Part shown: positions 35,472 to 44,143 of the stretch, piece by piece
How positions within the stretch are numbered: the stretch's first letter is position 1
Layout of the letters: each line of letters starts with the position of its first letter
Assembly: GCF_027944115.1 (NCBI RefSeq)
Contig: NZ_JAPJZI010000001.1
Location: 1,984,001 to 2,048,000, forward strand
Direction of reading: 5' to 3'
Length of the DNA: 64,000 bases
Origin: Hoeflea prorocentri
GTDB lineage: Bacteria > Pseudomonadota > Alphaproteobacteria > Rhizobiales > Rhizobiaceae
Position numbers and translations under genes: made by a program
The notes under the pieces: model-generated
Told to the model about the DNA's origin: nothing
The model's database searches: none
What the model saw: the letters and a program-made list of their open reading frames with translations, nothing else

Positions 35472-36554
35472 CTACTTTGCCGGCAATTCGCCCGGTTGCG
35501 TGTTTCGATCGAAATCGCCGTTTTGCGAAAGCAGGATGGCGATTGGCCGCGTCGGACGGAACTCGGCCAGTACGATCACCACAACCGATGTCATCGGCAC
35601 GGCGAGGATCGCCCCGCCGATCCCCCAAAGAGCGTACCATACCGTCAGGGATATCAGCACCACGAACGGGCTCAGATTCATCGAGCGGCCGAGCAGCCGC
35701 GGCTCGACAAAACCGCCAATGAAGACCTGCGACGCCGTCAGGCTGATAAGCACAATCACAATGGCCTCGATCGAGCCGAATTGAGCCGCGGTCAAAAGCA
35801 CGGGAAATGCAACCCCGACAATAGAGCCGACATAGGGAATATAGTTGAGAACGCCGATGAGCACGGCGAAGAAACCCGCGAAATCAACACCGATGAGCCG
35901 CATACAGGCATAGCTGATCAGCCCGAGCATGACATTGATCAGCGTTTTCACCGTCAGGTAATTGCCGATCCGTTCGTTGACGCTGCCAACAATTTCCATG
36001 ATCCGCGCCGCGTCGCCCTTCGTGGTTGCGGCCTTCACGATCTTCTCGCTGAAATGCAGCCGTTCAGCCATCAGGAAACTGGCGTAGAGAAAGACGACGA
36101 AGACCTGTCCGCCGAGCGCCGAAACCGATGTGACGGTCGTGCTGATAACGCGCTGCAGATCGAGCTGACCAAGCACGGCGCTGCGGATCGTTCCCCAGGA
36201 CGGCTCGTCGTCAATGCCGAGCATTCTGGCAATCTCGCCGACGAATCCCAGCAGCGTTGCCTGATATTGCGGCGCAAGCGCAATCACCTGCTGAATGTTC
36301 TCGGCGAAAAGCACCACCAGCAGGAACCCGAGGAAGATAAAGGCGAGAAGTGCCACGATGTGGCGCAGCCACAGCGGAATCACCGACCCCACAATCGGCA
36401 CCTTTCCCAGACTGGTCGCCATGGTGCTCAGGACATAGACCGAGATGATGCCGGAAATGATCGGAATAAAGATCGGTTTGCCGATCCGCAGGATGAAGCC
36501 CACCATGATCGCAAATGCGAGGCCGTAGACAAGATTGCGAAAGCGGTTGTTCAT
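35472..36554 (-). CDS. AI-2E family transporter (YdiK/PerM-like)
   Basis: About 360 aa with eight predicted membrane helices and the family blocks: FIFLGFLLVVLFAENIQQVI, GNYLTVKTLINVMLG, IPYVGSIVGVAFPVLL and FVEPRLLGRSMNLSPFVVL. ATG 36554 has AGGAG upstream; the extra N-terminal frame is out of family. Exporter or channel of small molecules or ions; the substrate cannot be read from sequence. Confidence 0.85.
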   Translation of the reverse strand: MNNRFRNLVYGLAFAIMVGFILRIGKPIFIPIISGIISVYVLSTMATSLGKVPIVGSVIPLWLRHIVALLAFIFLGFLLVVLFAENIQQVIALAPQYQATLLGFVGEIARMLGIDDEPSWGTIRSAVLGQLDLQRVISTTVTSVSALGGQVFVVFLYASFLMAERLHFSEKIVKAATTKGDAARIMEIVGSVNERIGNYLTVKTLINVMLGLISYACMRLIGVDFAGFFAVLIGVLNYIPYVGSIVGVAFPVLLTAAQFGSIEAIVIVLISLTASQVFIGGFVEPRLLGRSMNLSPFVVLISLTVWYALWGIGGAILAVPMTSVVVIVLAEFRPTRPIAILLSQNGDFDRNTQPGELPAK

Positions 36555-36756
36555 AGCCGGCTCCTGATCCGCCGCGGCCCTGCGCGTGCGGCGGGCGAAT
36601 AGTCGAGCGATTCCGGTCGATTGGCAAGCCCGGGGGCGCAAACACCTTTCAACAAAGGGGATTCGACATCATCCGAAAGTTCAACTTGTACCGTTGCGGC
36701 TCCATCACGATATGCGATTCAAGCTTACGAAACAAAACAGCGAGATCACTGGAACA

Positions 36757-37488
36757 ATGCTGAAACGACTCCTGACAGGGCTTGTTGCCCTTGTGGGCGC
36801 GTCGGCGTTTGCCGGTGCGGTACAGGCGGCGACGCCGAGCTACACCACGGCAAATGTGAATTTGCGCGCCGGGCCGGGTACGGTCTATCCCGTCCTCCTC
36901 ACCGTTCCCAACGGAACCGCCATCACCACGCATGGATGCTTAGACGGATATAATTGGTGCGACGTGTCCTGGGGCACCGAACGCGGATGGATGTCCGCCT
37001 CCTATATCCATATCACCTATCAGGGCCAGCGCCGTATCCTGACCCCGGCCCTTGCGCCTATCCTCGGCATCTCGGTCGTCGTCTACGACCGCAGATATTG
37101 GGATCGCTACTATTACGGTCGCCCCTGGTATCGCAATTGGGACCGTTACTACCGCCCGCCGCCGCAGGTCGCCAAGCCGCCGCGTGCCGTCCAGCCCATA
37201 TTGCCGGACCGGCCAAGGGCACAGCCGCCAAGGCCTGACAGGCCCCGGGCCGTACAGCCATTGCCTCGCGCCAATCCGCCACGGGCGGTTCAGCCCCTGC
37301 CCCGCGCCGACAGGCCCCGCGCCGTCCAACCCCTGCCGAGGGCCACTCCGCCCCGCGCCAATCAGCCCAGAGCGGCGCAACCCTTGCCCCGTGCCAACCA
37401 GCCAAGGGCAACGCAGCCCCGGGCAGGCCAACCCAAGGCCGTACAGCCGCGCATGGGGCGGGCATCCGGTCAACGCCGCAGCGGCTGA
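36757..37488 (+). CDS. exported SH3-domain protein with Pro/Arg repeats
   Basis: Product of 243 aa. A signal peptide (MLKRLLTGLVALVGASAFAG) leads to a bacterial SH3 domain (YTTANVNLRAGPGTVYPVLL, then CLDGYNWCDVSWGTERGW). A Tyr/Arg-rich stretch (RRYWDRYYYGRPWYRNW) and 10-residue PRAVQPLPRA-type repeats follow to the end. Periplasmic or cell-wall-associated; common in Rhizobiales. A terminator follows. Confidence 0.75.
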   Translation: MLKRLLTGLVALVGASAFAGAVQAATPSYTTANVNLRAGPGTVYPVLLTVPNGTAITTHGCLDGYNWCDVSWGTERGWMSASYIHITYQGQRRILTPALAPILGISVVVYDRRYWDRYYYGRPWYRNWDRYYRPPPQVAKPPRAVQPILPDRPRAQPPRPDRPRAVQPLPRANPPRAVQPLPRADRPRAVQPLPRATPPRANQPRAAQPLPRANQPRATQPRAGQPKAVQPRMGRASGQRRSG

Positions 37489-37506
37489 TCAACAGACAAA
37501 GCCCTC

Positions 37507-37540
37507 AAGAGACGCGAAACGCCATCGCGTCTCTTCATTT
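37507..37540 (+). terminator. rho-independent terminator after SH3 gene
   Basis: AAGAGACGCG and CGCGTCTCTT form a perfect 10 bp stem with a 9-base loop, followed by CATTT. It lies 19 bases after the stop at 37488. Confidence 0.75.
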
Positions 37541-37724
37541 AACCATCTGATCCGAGTGAATAATCCGTCATCCTGGCATGCAAGGCGATCACGAAACCTT
37601 GCGTGCGTCACGCTTTAAATCACATCGCTCCGATATCATATAAAATAGCAGGAAAGCCCGTTGATTCGGGTCGGCGGGCGACAGGTGGATTGCGGCGGCA
37701 AGAACAGGCCGCGGGAGAATTCAG

Positions 37725-38795
37725 ATGGAGCTTGCATCCTCGACGTCCAGGCGGGACGAAACGACCGCCTTCGATCATCCGGAATTTGATGGTCACGAGA
37801 AGATTGTCTTCGGGCATGACGCGCAAACCGGGCTTTATACGGTCATCGCCATCCATGACACACGGCTCGGCCCGGCCATGGGCGGCTGCCGCATGTGGCC
37901 TTACGCCAATATGCAGGAAGCGCTGACCGACGCGCTGCGGCTGTCACGCGGCATGACCTACAAGAATGCGATGGCCGGACTCGATTATGGCGGCGGCAAG
38001 GCCGTGATCATCGGCGATCCGAAGCTGCACAAGACACCGGAACTCATGCACGCCTTCGGCCAGAAGGTCGATGCGCTCGGCGGCCTTTACATAACAGGCG
38101 AGGATGTTGGACTGACGCCTGCCGACATGGAATCCATCGGCGGCGCGACGGAACATGTGCGCGGCACATCGAAAACCCACCGTGGCGATCCCTCACCCTA
38201 TACGGCGCTCGGCGTCTATAACGGCATCCAGGCCGCCCTGCGCCATAAATTCGGCTCCGACGACCTGCATGGCCGCACGGTTTCGCTCCAGGGCCTCGGC
38301 AATGTCGGCTTCACCCTTGCCCGCTTTTTGCATCATGCGGGCGCGGACCTTGTTGTCTCAGACATCAATGAAAAAGCGGTCCAAAAGGCCATCGATGCTT
38401 TCTCCGCCAAATCGGTGAACCCCGAGGACGCGCATAAGGTCGAGGCGGATGTTTTTGCGCCCTGCGCCCTCGGCGCCGGCCTTAACGCTGTGACAATCCC
38501 CGAGCTTGGCGCGCCCATCGTCGCCGGCGCCGCCAACAACCAGCTTGCCGAGCCCGGGGACGGTGCGGCGCTTGCCGAACGCGGCATCCTTTATGCGCCC
38601 GACTATGTGATCAATGCCGGCGGCGTCATCGCGCTCGCCCTGCACGATGTTGAGGATGAAGTCCTCGAAACCACCGTGCGCAATATCGGCGAAACGCTGA
38701 CGATCATTTTCCGCCGGGCCGAGGCCGAGTCCGCGCCGACCGACGTGATCGCCGATCGCATGGCGGAGGAGCGCCTGTCGTCACGCGACGTCTGA
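37725..38795 (+). CDS. Leu/Glu/Phe/Val dehydrogenase family protein
   Basis: Product of 356 aa. HDTRLGPAMGGCRMWPY and MTYKNAMAGLDYGGGKAVI (catalytic Lys region) mark the dimerisation/catalytic domain. SLQGLGNVGFTLARFL is the NAD Rossmann motif and IVAGAANNQLAEP follows. Closest in layout to leucine dehydrogenases, which deaminate branched-chain amino acids with NAD. Its own promoter is likely, since it is isolated from neighbours. Confidence 0.85.
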   Translation: MELASSTSRRDETTAFDHPEFDGHEKIVFGHDAQTGLYTVIAIHDTRLGPAMGGCRMWPYANMQEALTDALRLSRGMTYKNAMAGLDYGGGKAVIIGDPKLHKTPELMHAFGQKVDALGGLYITGEDVGLTPADMESIGGATEHVRGTSKTHRGDPSPYTALGVYNGIQAALRHKFGSDDLHGRTVSLQGLGNVGFTLARFLHHAGADLVVSDINEKAVQKAIDAFSAKSVNPEDAHKVEADVFAPCALGAGLNAVTIPELGAPIVAGAANNQLAEPGDGAALAERGILYAPDYVINAGGVIALALHDVEDEVLETTVRNIGETLTIIFRRAEAESAPTDVIADRMAEERLSSRDV

Positions 38796-38869
38796 GCCGT
38801 CCAGCACCGCCGAAAGTCCCATTTCTTCATGCCGCATCGCTGCGAATGAGTGGAGGTATTTGCAATTTT

Positions 38870-38884
38870 GTTCCCTTTATGTTC
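38870..38884 (+). promoter_or_regulatory. LexA (SOS) box of PIN cluster 1
   Basis: GTTC-CCTTTAT-GTTC, 118 bases before the first small protein at 39002. The sequence after it (TTTGCTTGAGAGTGACA, AATTCCC, ATA) is conserved with the region after the box of cluster 2, so a promoter is shared as well as the operator. Confidence 0.8.
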
Positions 38885-39001
38885 ACTTTTGCTTGAGAGT
38901 GACAAAAGAATTCCCCATACTACGTCTCTGCAATGCAGGATTGAATTGATCGGCGCCGGCTTCGAGCCGCGCGAACCGTCGCCTGCTGAAAGGATCACGA
39001 C

Positions 39002-39475
39002 ATGACTGACGAAGACCAAACCCCGTGGCGGGAGCGATACTGGTGGGAAGATGAGCTTGAACGGACGCTTCAGGACCGCATCGACCGCGCTCTCCGCGAG
39101 GGCAAGCACAGGCGCTATTATCTCGAAACCGATCCCGACAGGAAGATCACGCTGGAAGACTGTTTCCGCTTCATCCGCACCTGCCAGTCCATGCCTGAGG
39201 TATGGGACTCTCTGGCAAATATCCACATACCATCACCAGAGGAGGAAGCCGCTGGTTACGAATGGTCGGAAGAGGATGACAAGAGGAACGACGTGTCAAA
39301 CTACTTTCTTAGATGGTACGCCATGAAGCACCACCCTGGCATCCGCGACTCCGCTCTGCTTGGTCCCGCCGCCGTCATCGAGTTGTACGGCAACGGCATG
39401 ATCGATGATCTCTTCGGTCAAGAAGCCATCGACTATATGCTGGATACCAGGCGGGTTGAGGGGGGGGATCAATGA
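39002..39475 (+). CDS. small acidic PIN-partner protein S1 (orphan)
   Basis: Product of 157 aa. It has the family marks PDRKITLEDCFRFIRTCQSMPEVW (residues 48-70), FLRWYAMKHHPG and GMIDDLFGQEA near the end. Likely inhibitor of a PIN toxin by analogy with antitoxin-first type II pairs. Its 3' end overlaps (ATGA) a truncated PIN start, so it is an orphan. No DNA-binding motif is visible. Confidence 0.65.
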   Translation: MTDEDQTPWRERYWWEDELERTLQDRIDRALREGKHRRYYLETDPDRKITLEDCFRFIRTCQSMPEVWDSLANIHIPSPEEEAAGYEWSEEDDKRNDVSNYFLRWYAMKHHPGIRDSALLGPAAVIELYGNGMIDDLFGQEAIDYMLDTRRVEGGDQ

Positions 39476-39570
39476 ATTTTCTTCTCGATAAGAACCCGCT
39501 TGAGGAACTCTACAAGCTGGCGCCGAGCCAGTGCGGTGTGGACCAACCTCGATCGAAATCCCGGAGTTAA
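39472..39570 (+). pseudogene. truncated PIN-domain start P1'
   Basis: ATG overlaps the S1 stop and opens MNFLLDKNPLEELYKLAPS, aligning with the PIN opening MNHLLDIGPLLNLYVM, then ends at a stop after 32 codons. The first catalytic Asp region is retained but the rest of the domain is gone. It is a fossil junction where a new cassette (S2) was placed. Confidence 0.65.
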
Positions 39571-39573
39571 CTC

Positions 39574-40122
39574 ATGAACACACAGCAGAGCACCCCGCTT
39601 TGGAAGATACCGCCATGGCTTCTCGAACCGCCCGCACGCGAGCGTTTCCATTGGGAGATCGAGTTTGATCAGCTTGAGGCCGATGAGGTTGTCCGGGCGC
39701 AAATCCGCCGGGGCGAAGACCCCGAGACTTCGACGAACGACACCATCCAATGGGGCGAATCCACCGACCCGAAAGGCTGGATCACGCTCGAGGAGGCTCT
39801 TGGCTACATTCGCGCCATAAAGGATCATCCCGAAGTGTGGGAAAGCTACAAGCCGCAATACTACCACCGCGACCCGGATGCGGAGATCGACCTAATCAAT
39901 TTTGAGATTTCCGATGAGGAGCGCGCCCATACAAATTGGAGGAACAAGTTTGAACATTGGTACCGGTTGAAGTTTCTGCCCGAGGCCCATCCCGCTGCCT
40001 TTGTGGATCCAAGAATAATTGTTAGAGACCATCTGCGTGGAAAGATCGATGATCCATTCGGTGCCACGGCGCGTTCAATTATGCTCGAAGATGGCAGTAT
40101 GATTGTGGAGAAGCGCTCATGA
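39574..40122 (+). CDS. small acidic PIN-partner protein S2 (orphan)
   Basis: Product of 182 aa. The N-terminus is Pro/Trp-rich (WKIPPWLLEPPARERFHWEI), then DPKGWITLEEALGYIRAIKD-HPEVW, FEHWYRLKFLPEAH and GKIDDPFG. Bases 39676-39869 are identical to the matching part of S3, so it arose by recent duplication or gene conversion. It is followed by a truncated PIN start and so lacks a live partner. Confidence 0.65.
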   Translation: MNTQQSTPLWKIPPWLLEPPARERFHWEIEFDQLEADEVVRAQIRRGEDPETSTNDTIQWGESTDPKGWITLEEALGYIRAIKDHPEVWESYKPQYYHRDPDAEIDLINFEISDEERAHTNWRNKFEHWYRLKFLPEAHPAAFVDPRIIVRDHLRGKIDDPFGATARSIMLEDGSMIVEKRS

Positions 40123-40172
40123 CTAACAGCACAACATATCTCGTCATTGGAATGCAGGGGGGCGGGTCGTAA
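40119..40172 (+). pseudogene. truncated PIN-domain start P2'
   Basis: ATG overlaps the S2 stop. Its 17 codons (MTNSTTYLVIGMQGGGS) match the first 11 residues of the giant PIN protein P3 (MTDSITYLVIDMK), with the key Asp replaced by Gly, then stop. Confidence 0.65.
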
Positions 40173-40217
40173 TCGGAGCGATGTGACCAGTCCTATTTGG
40201 AGTGCAGGAGTTAACTC

Positions 40218-40766
40218 ATGAACACACAGCAGAACACTCCGCCCTGGGAGACGCCGCCATGGCTTATCGAACCGTCCGAACGCGAGCGCTTCCATTGGGA
40301 GATCGAGCTGGAAAAGCTCGAGGCCGATGAGGTTGTCCGGGCGCAAATCCGCCGGGGCGAAGACCCCGAGACTTCGACGAACGACACCATCCAATGGGGC
40401 GAATCCACCGACCCGAAAGGCTGGATCACGCTCGAGGAGGCTCTTGGCTACATTCGCGCCATAAAGGATCATCCCGAAGTGTGGGAAAGCTACAAGCCGC
40501 AATACTACCACCGTGAGCGTGGCGACGATATCGATCTTGTCAATTTCGAGATCTCAGACGAAGAGCGGGCTCACACAAAATGGCAGGGGAAGTTTGAAGA
40601 TTGGTACCGTTTGAAGTTCGTGCCCGATGCGCACCCCTGGGCATTTACGGACCCGGAGGTAATTGTCGAGGACTATCTGCGCGGAAAGATCGATGACCCG
40701 TTCGGTACAAAGGCGCGTTCGATCATGCTTGAGGAGCGTACGATGATTGTGGAGAAGCGTTCATGA
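40218..40766 (+). CDS. small acidic PIN-partner protein S3
   Basis: Product of 182 aa, very close to S2 in the middle, diverged at both ends (residues 1-34 and 100-182), where partner specificity probably lies. The ribosome-binding region and first codons repeat those of S2 (GGAGTTAACTC then ATGAACACACAG). It overlaps the giant PIN gene P3 by 4 bases, so it is the cognate partner. Confidence 0.7.
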   Translation: MNTQQNTPPWETPPWLIEPSERERFHWEIELEKLEADEVVRAQIRRGEDPETSTNDTIQWGESTDPKGWITLEEALGYIRAIKDHPEVWESYKPQYYHRERGDDIDLVNFEISDEERAHTKWQGKFEDWYRLKFVPDAHPWAFTDPEVIVEDYLRGKIDDPFGTKARSIMLEERTMIVEKRS

Positions 40767-43111
40767 CCGACAGCATTACTTATCTTGTCATTGATATGAA
40801 GCCGCTTCTCAATCTCTATCATCTGTCCACGAAGCATGGTGTCAATGGCGCTCAGGCGCTGACCGGACGAAATTACCAAATTGTCATTCTTGATGAGGTT
40901 CTGAAGGAACTGGTCGAATCGAAGCGACAAGTGCGAATGTGGCTTGAGAAACGTCCTGGCGTCATATTTGACAGGGCAAAGGTCAATCACACAAACCTTG
41001 AAGAAACCAAGCGGCGCTTCCTTCCGCCGCCCGATGGCGGGATATACAAAAAGGGTCAATTGGCCGATACCGCCATTGTAAAATATATCAGCAAGAACAA
41101 ATCAAGAACATTTACGATAATAAGCCACGATTCCGACCTGATAGAGTGGCCGGAACGGATCAGGCAAGCGCTGAGACAACCGGGCACTGGGGAAACGCGT
41201 AAAGGCAAGAGGCCGCGGGTGGATTTTCTTGCCCAGACTGACCTCGATCGTGCGGAGTTGAAACGCCTCTCTAAAACACACGCCCATGCTGGACTGCCGG
41301 GTTTCTTTCTGAACGAGGCAGTCAATGGACGTCTGACTGGCGATCAATATCAGCAGCTCATGAAGCATACCGAGATCAGAAACCTGTCGCCGGATTATCA
41401 AAGGGTGTTCACGCCGCACGACATTGAAGCGCTTAGACGTCACTACGGGGCTGGCGGAAAGGAGGTCTTTATCGGCGCACGCCATTTCGCCAGATTAGAC
41501 AAAACTGATCCCGCTTTCCGCTCCGGTGGCAAGACGGCTCGTGATCTCGGCATTGTCGGCCTCGGCAGCGTCGGGTTGGAAGAGACCGTACGAAGACTCG
41601 GAGGTGCCGCCAATGTGGCGGAGATCGGCCTTGTCGCGAACGAGGTCCAGGACCATCTGAAGGCCGGCAATGAAGACGAGGCGTTCAAAACCATTGTGCG
41701 TTTTGCGGCCGAGACGGTCGGCGGGAGCGCGGCCGGCGCGGCGGCGGCTGGCGCTGCTACCGTGCTCGCCGGCGCTGTCGGTATCACCCTCGCTCCCTGG
41801 GCCCTCCTTGCAACAGGCGTTGTCGCTGCCATGGCAGGCAGCCTTGCCGTCGGCGAACCGGCAGAGAATCTGGCGGCGGATTTTGCCCGCCACATGGCCG
41901 GGCGCCATGGCAAGGACGATTTCACCTTGGACTTGCTGATAGAAGAAGCGCGCCGCTTCGCGACCGGGCGCGGTGTTGATCCGGACCGTTTCGACGAGAT
42001 GCTCACTCCACAAAAGGCCGGTCGCCTGCGCGCGCTAACCGAGAATGTTGAAAAAGGGGATCGCCTGCCCCACCGAAGTCCCTCGGAGATCACCTTGCGC
42101 GGCTTCACCGTCGATCCTTCGGACCCCTCTTATCTGGTCGATGATGAGGCGCACTACTTCAACATCCGTGACGGAAGGGGCGGCGAATGGCAACTCACCG
42201 TGGACCACAAGGCAATCGACAACGCTCCGATCATGCGTGAGGACGGACATGCCTTCAAGCGCATCGAGATGGATGACGGTACGTTCTTCTATTCGCCTAA
42301 ATCGAGGTCGATTTATGCCTATGTGCCGCGGCTCTATCCGGCACTGCAAAGAGGTGAACGCGCCATTGATCCGCCGTCGGCGCCCTCCCCGACCGGCTTC
42401 CTCGAGCCTGCCTCGCCGCATTACGACCCGGAGATGAAGATCGACTTCTTCGGCAGGCCGATGCGGGCCGGCGATCTGGTCGACGGCGATCCGGATGTCG
42501 GCGATGTCAGCTACTACCCGGGGGATAGTGACGGGAACCTCACCTCAGGCCCGCGCCGGCCCCGCTTCCGCAAAGTGCCTATCATGGACCTGCTGCTAAA
42601 AGACGGCGTGTTGCGCAACGAGCATGGCGAGGTGATCCGCGCCTCGACGGGAAGACCCGCCGGCGGTGTCTATGACCGCTTCGTCAACATGCAGTTGATG
42701 AGCGATGACGGCAGCCCGGTGGAGGGACGAACGGGTAGGTCTCGGGTGGGCGCCCGCTTCATTCATTCAAGCGGGACGGATGTCGGTCTTGGTGAGCTTT
42801 TCAGGCATCTTCAGCTCCTTCCGGATGTTGACGGCGATTTGCGCAGCCCGGCGCTCGGCAAGAGACGTCAACGCCAGCCGCTCTACTGGATCCTGCATCG
42901 CGAACTGCCGTCTCCGGAAGATTATGTGCTTCAGCGCAGCGGTTTCGAGCCCGGACATGTGCGCCGTCAGCTCAAGGCGGCAAACCGGTTCGTCAAAACG
43001 GATGGCCATCTGTTTGGGCAACGCCCGCCCTTTGCTCCCGTTCCGACACCAAGGCCTGACCGGCCAACGCCGCAAACAGGCCCCTTTCCCTTCAGGAGGC
43101 AGATACTCTGA
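40763..43111 (+). CDS. giant PIN-domain fusion protein P3
   Basis: Product of 782 aa. Residues 1-130 form a PIN-type RNase domain with Asp11, Glu49, Asp102 and Asp123 as likely metal ligands. HAGLPGFFLNEAVNGRL (175-190) begins a helical region. Residues 314-365 are a glycine/alanine-rich hydrophobic segment like a glycine-zipper hairpin. Residues about 549-770 are a module (EPASPHYDPEMKIDFFGRPM, then TGRPAGGVYDRFVNMQL) almost identical to that in P5, with a Pro-rich tail. No known family covers this architecture. It is probably toxic and held by S3; damage-inducible through the LexA box at 38870. Confidence 0.65.
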   Translation: MTDSITYLVIDMKPLLNLYHLSTKHGVNGAQALTGRNYQIVILDEVLKELVESKRQVRMWLEKRPGVIFDRAKVNHTNLEETKRRFLPPPDGGIYKKGQLADTAIVKYISKNKSRTFTIISHDSDLIEWPERIRQALRQPGTGETRKGKRPRVDFLAQTDLDRAELKRLSKTHAHAGLPGFFLNEAVNGRLTGDQYQQLMKHTEIRNLSPDYQRVFTPHDIEALRRHYGAGGKEVFIGARHFARLDKTDPAFRSGGKTARDLGIVGLGSVGLEETVRRLGGAANVAEIGLVANEVQDHLKAGNEDEAFKTIVRFAAETVGGSAAGAAAAGAATVLAGAVGITLAPWALLATGVVAAMAGSLAVGEPAENLAADFARHMAGRHGKDDFTLDLLIEEARRFATGRGVDPDRFDEMLTPQKAGRLRALTENVEKGDRLPHRSPSEITLRGFTVDPSDPSYLVDDEAHYFNIRDGRGGEWQLTVDHKAIDNAPIMREDGHAFKRIEMDDGTFFYSPKSRSIYAYVPRLYPALQRGERAIDPPSAPSPTGFLEPASPHYDPEMKIDFFGRPMRAGDLVDGDPDVGDVSYYPGDSDGNLTSGPRRPRFRKVPIMDLLLKDGVLRNEHGEVIRASTGRPAGGVYDRFVNMQLMSDDGSPVEGRTGRSRVGARFIHSSGTDVGLGELFRHLQLLPDVDGDLRSPALGKRRQRQPLYWILHRELPSPEDYVLQRSGFEPGHVRRQLKAANRFVKTDGHLFGQRPPFAPVPTPRPDRPTPQTGPFPFRRQIL

Positions 43112-43114
43112 ATC

Positions 43115-43142
43115 AAAACGGGCGCTGACGCGCCCGTTTGTT
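43115..43142 (+). terminator. rho-independent terminator of PIN cluster 1
   Basis: AACGGGCG, CTGACG loop, CGCCCGTT, then TGTT, starting 4 bases after the P3 stop. It closes the S1-to-P3 operon. Confidence 0.75.
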
Positions 43143-43227
43143 CCTTGCCATGCCTATTCATGCTTGCCAGTTGTCAAAATCCGGCAACGGTCGGGCATCT
43201 GGCGCCGTTTGTCGTTGTGCGTGCGAC

Positions 43228-43647
43228 CTATTCGCCCCGCTTGTGGCCGAGCTTCATGTCCTTTGCCAGCCTGGAGCGCTTTTCCGCATAGGCGGGTGCG
43301 ACCATGGGGTAACTGGCCGGCAGGTTCCACTTTGCTCGATAAGCTTCCGGTGTCAGGCCGTGATAGGTCATCAGGTGGCGTTTGAGAGATTTGAACTTCA
43401 ACCCGCATTCAAGACATGTGATCTGGTTGTCCTGCAGCGACTTGCGGATATTGACCGCAGGCTTTTGCTGCTCCTCCACCTTCGGCTCCTCGCCCAATGT
43501 GGTGGACCCAAGAGCCGAATGCACTTCGGCAATCAGGTTGGGAAGATCACTCGTCTGCACGACATTGTTGCTGACATAGGCAGCGACAACATCTGCCGTA
43601 AGCTCCACGAGCCGCTCGTCGCGGCCCTCTTCAACTGTTTCATTCAT
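43228..43647 (-). CDS. mucR: Ros/MucR zinc-finger transcription regulator
   Basis: Product of 139 aa, an H-NS-like silencer and exopolysaccharide/cell-cycle regulator in Rhizobiales. [16 protein letters not shown] and [17 protein letters not shown] form the oligomerisation half. The finger is [19 protein letters not shown] (C-x2-C...H-x3-H type), then [17 protein letters not shown] 43647 has GAGG upstream. The upstream 460 bp is unusually AT-rich, a typical MucR target. Confidence 0.9.
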   Translation of the reverse strand: MNETVEEGRDERLVELTADVVAAYVSNNVVQTSDLPNLIAEVHSALGSTTLGEEPKVEEQQKPAVNIRKSLQDNQITCLECGLKFKSLKRHLMTYHGLTPEAYRAKWNLPASYPMVAPAYAEKRSRLAKDMKLGHKRGE

Positions 43648-44143
43648 TTTGCGCCTCAAAATTCAGTTCATGCATTATACGTAATTCACCGAAACCATCG
43701 ATGCATTGGATGCAGTCAACGATGTGAACTATGTATCTACAGTTATAAGATAGGAAGTAATTTATCAATATAGCATTTCAATACTGAAAGCAGGCAATAC
43801 TCAATATTTGCAATATTTAACTTTTAGTTGACATTGAGATATATTTCAGAGGCCCATTTGAATACGACTTGTGTACATTTTATTCAAGAACCGGCTAAAC
43901 ACCCGAAAACATGGTGATTTTACGTCTTGACTGTATAGTCAAAAATATATGTCAACACTTATTTACATAAACCATGCAGATTTAAGCGTTGGGTAAAAAT
44001 GCTTATGTAAACCAGTGTTTCAGACAAAAAACGCTGACCGCCGCCCAAAAAATATTTTTCTCCAAATAAAAATGTGAAAACAAAAAGCTCGAATCACCAG
44101 GTGCATTCAATTTCTTGTTGTAGTCCACGGAAACTACAAGCTT
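43648..44143. other. AT-rich intergenic region with a palindromic operator candidate
   Basis: No gene is seen. The region is much more AT-rich than its neighbours. It contains TTGACTGTATAGTCAA (43927-43942, perfect 6 bp arms) and a TTGACA promoter-like element near 43829. It separates mucR from the convergently oriented end of the AraC gene. It probably holds the mucR promoter and an H-NS/MucR-like nucleation region. Confidence 0.5.

Noticed and set aside
35496-36602. Plus-strand open frame of 368 codons
   Set aside because: Antisense shadow of the AI-2E family transporter, with low-complexity charged translation.
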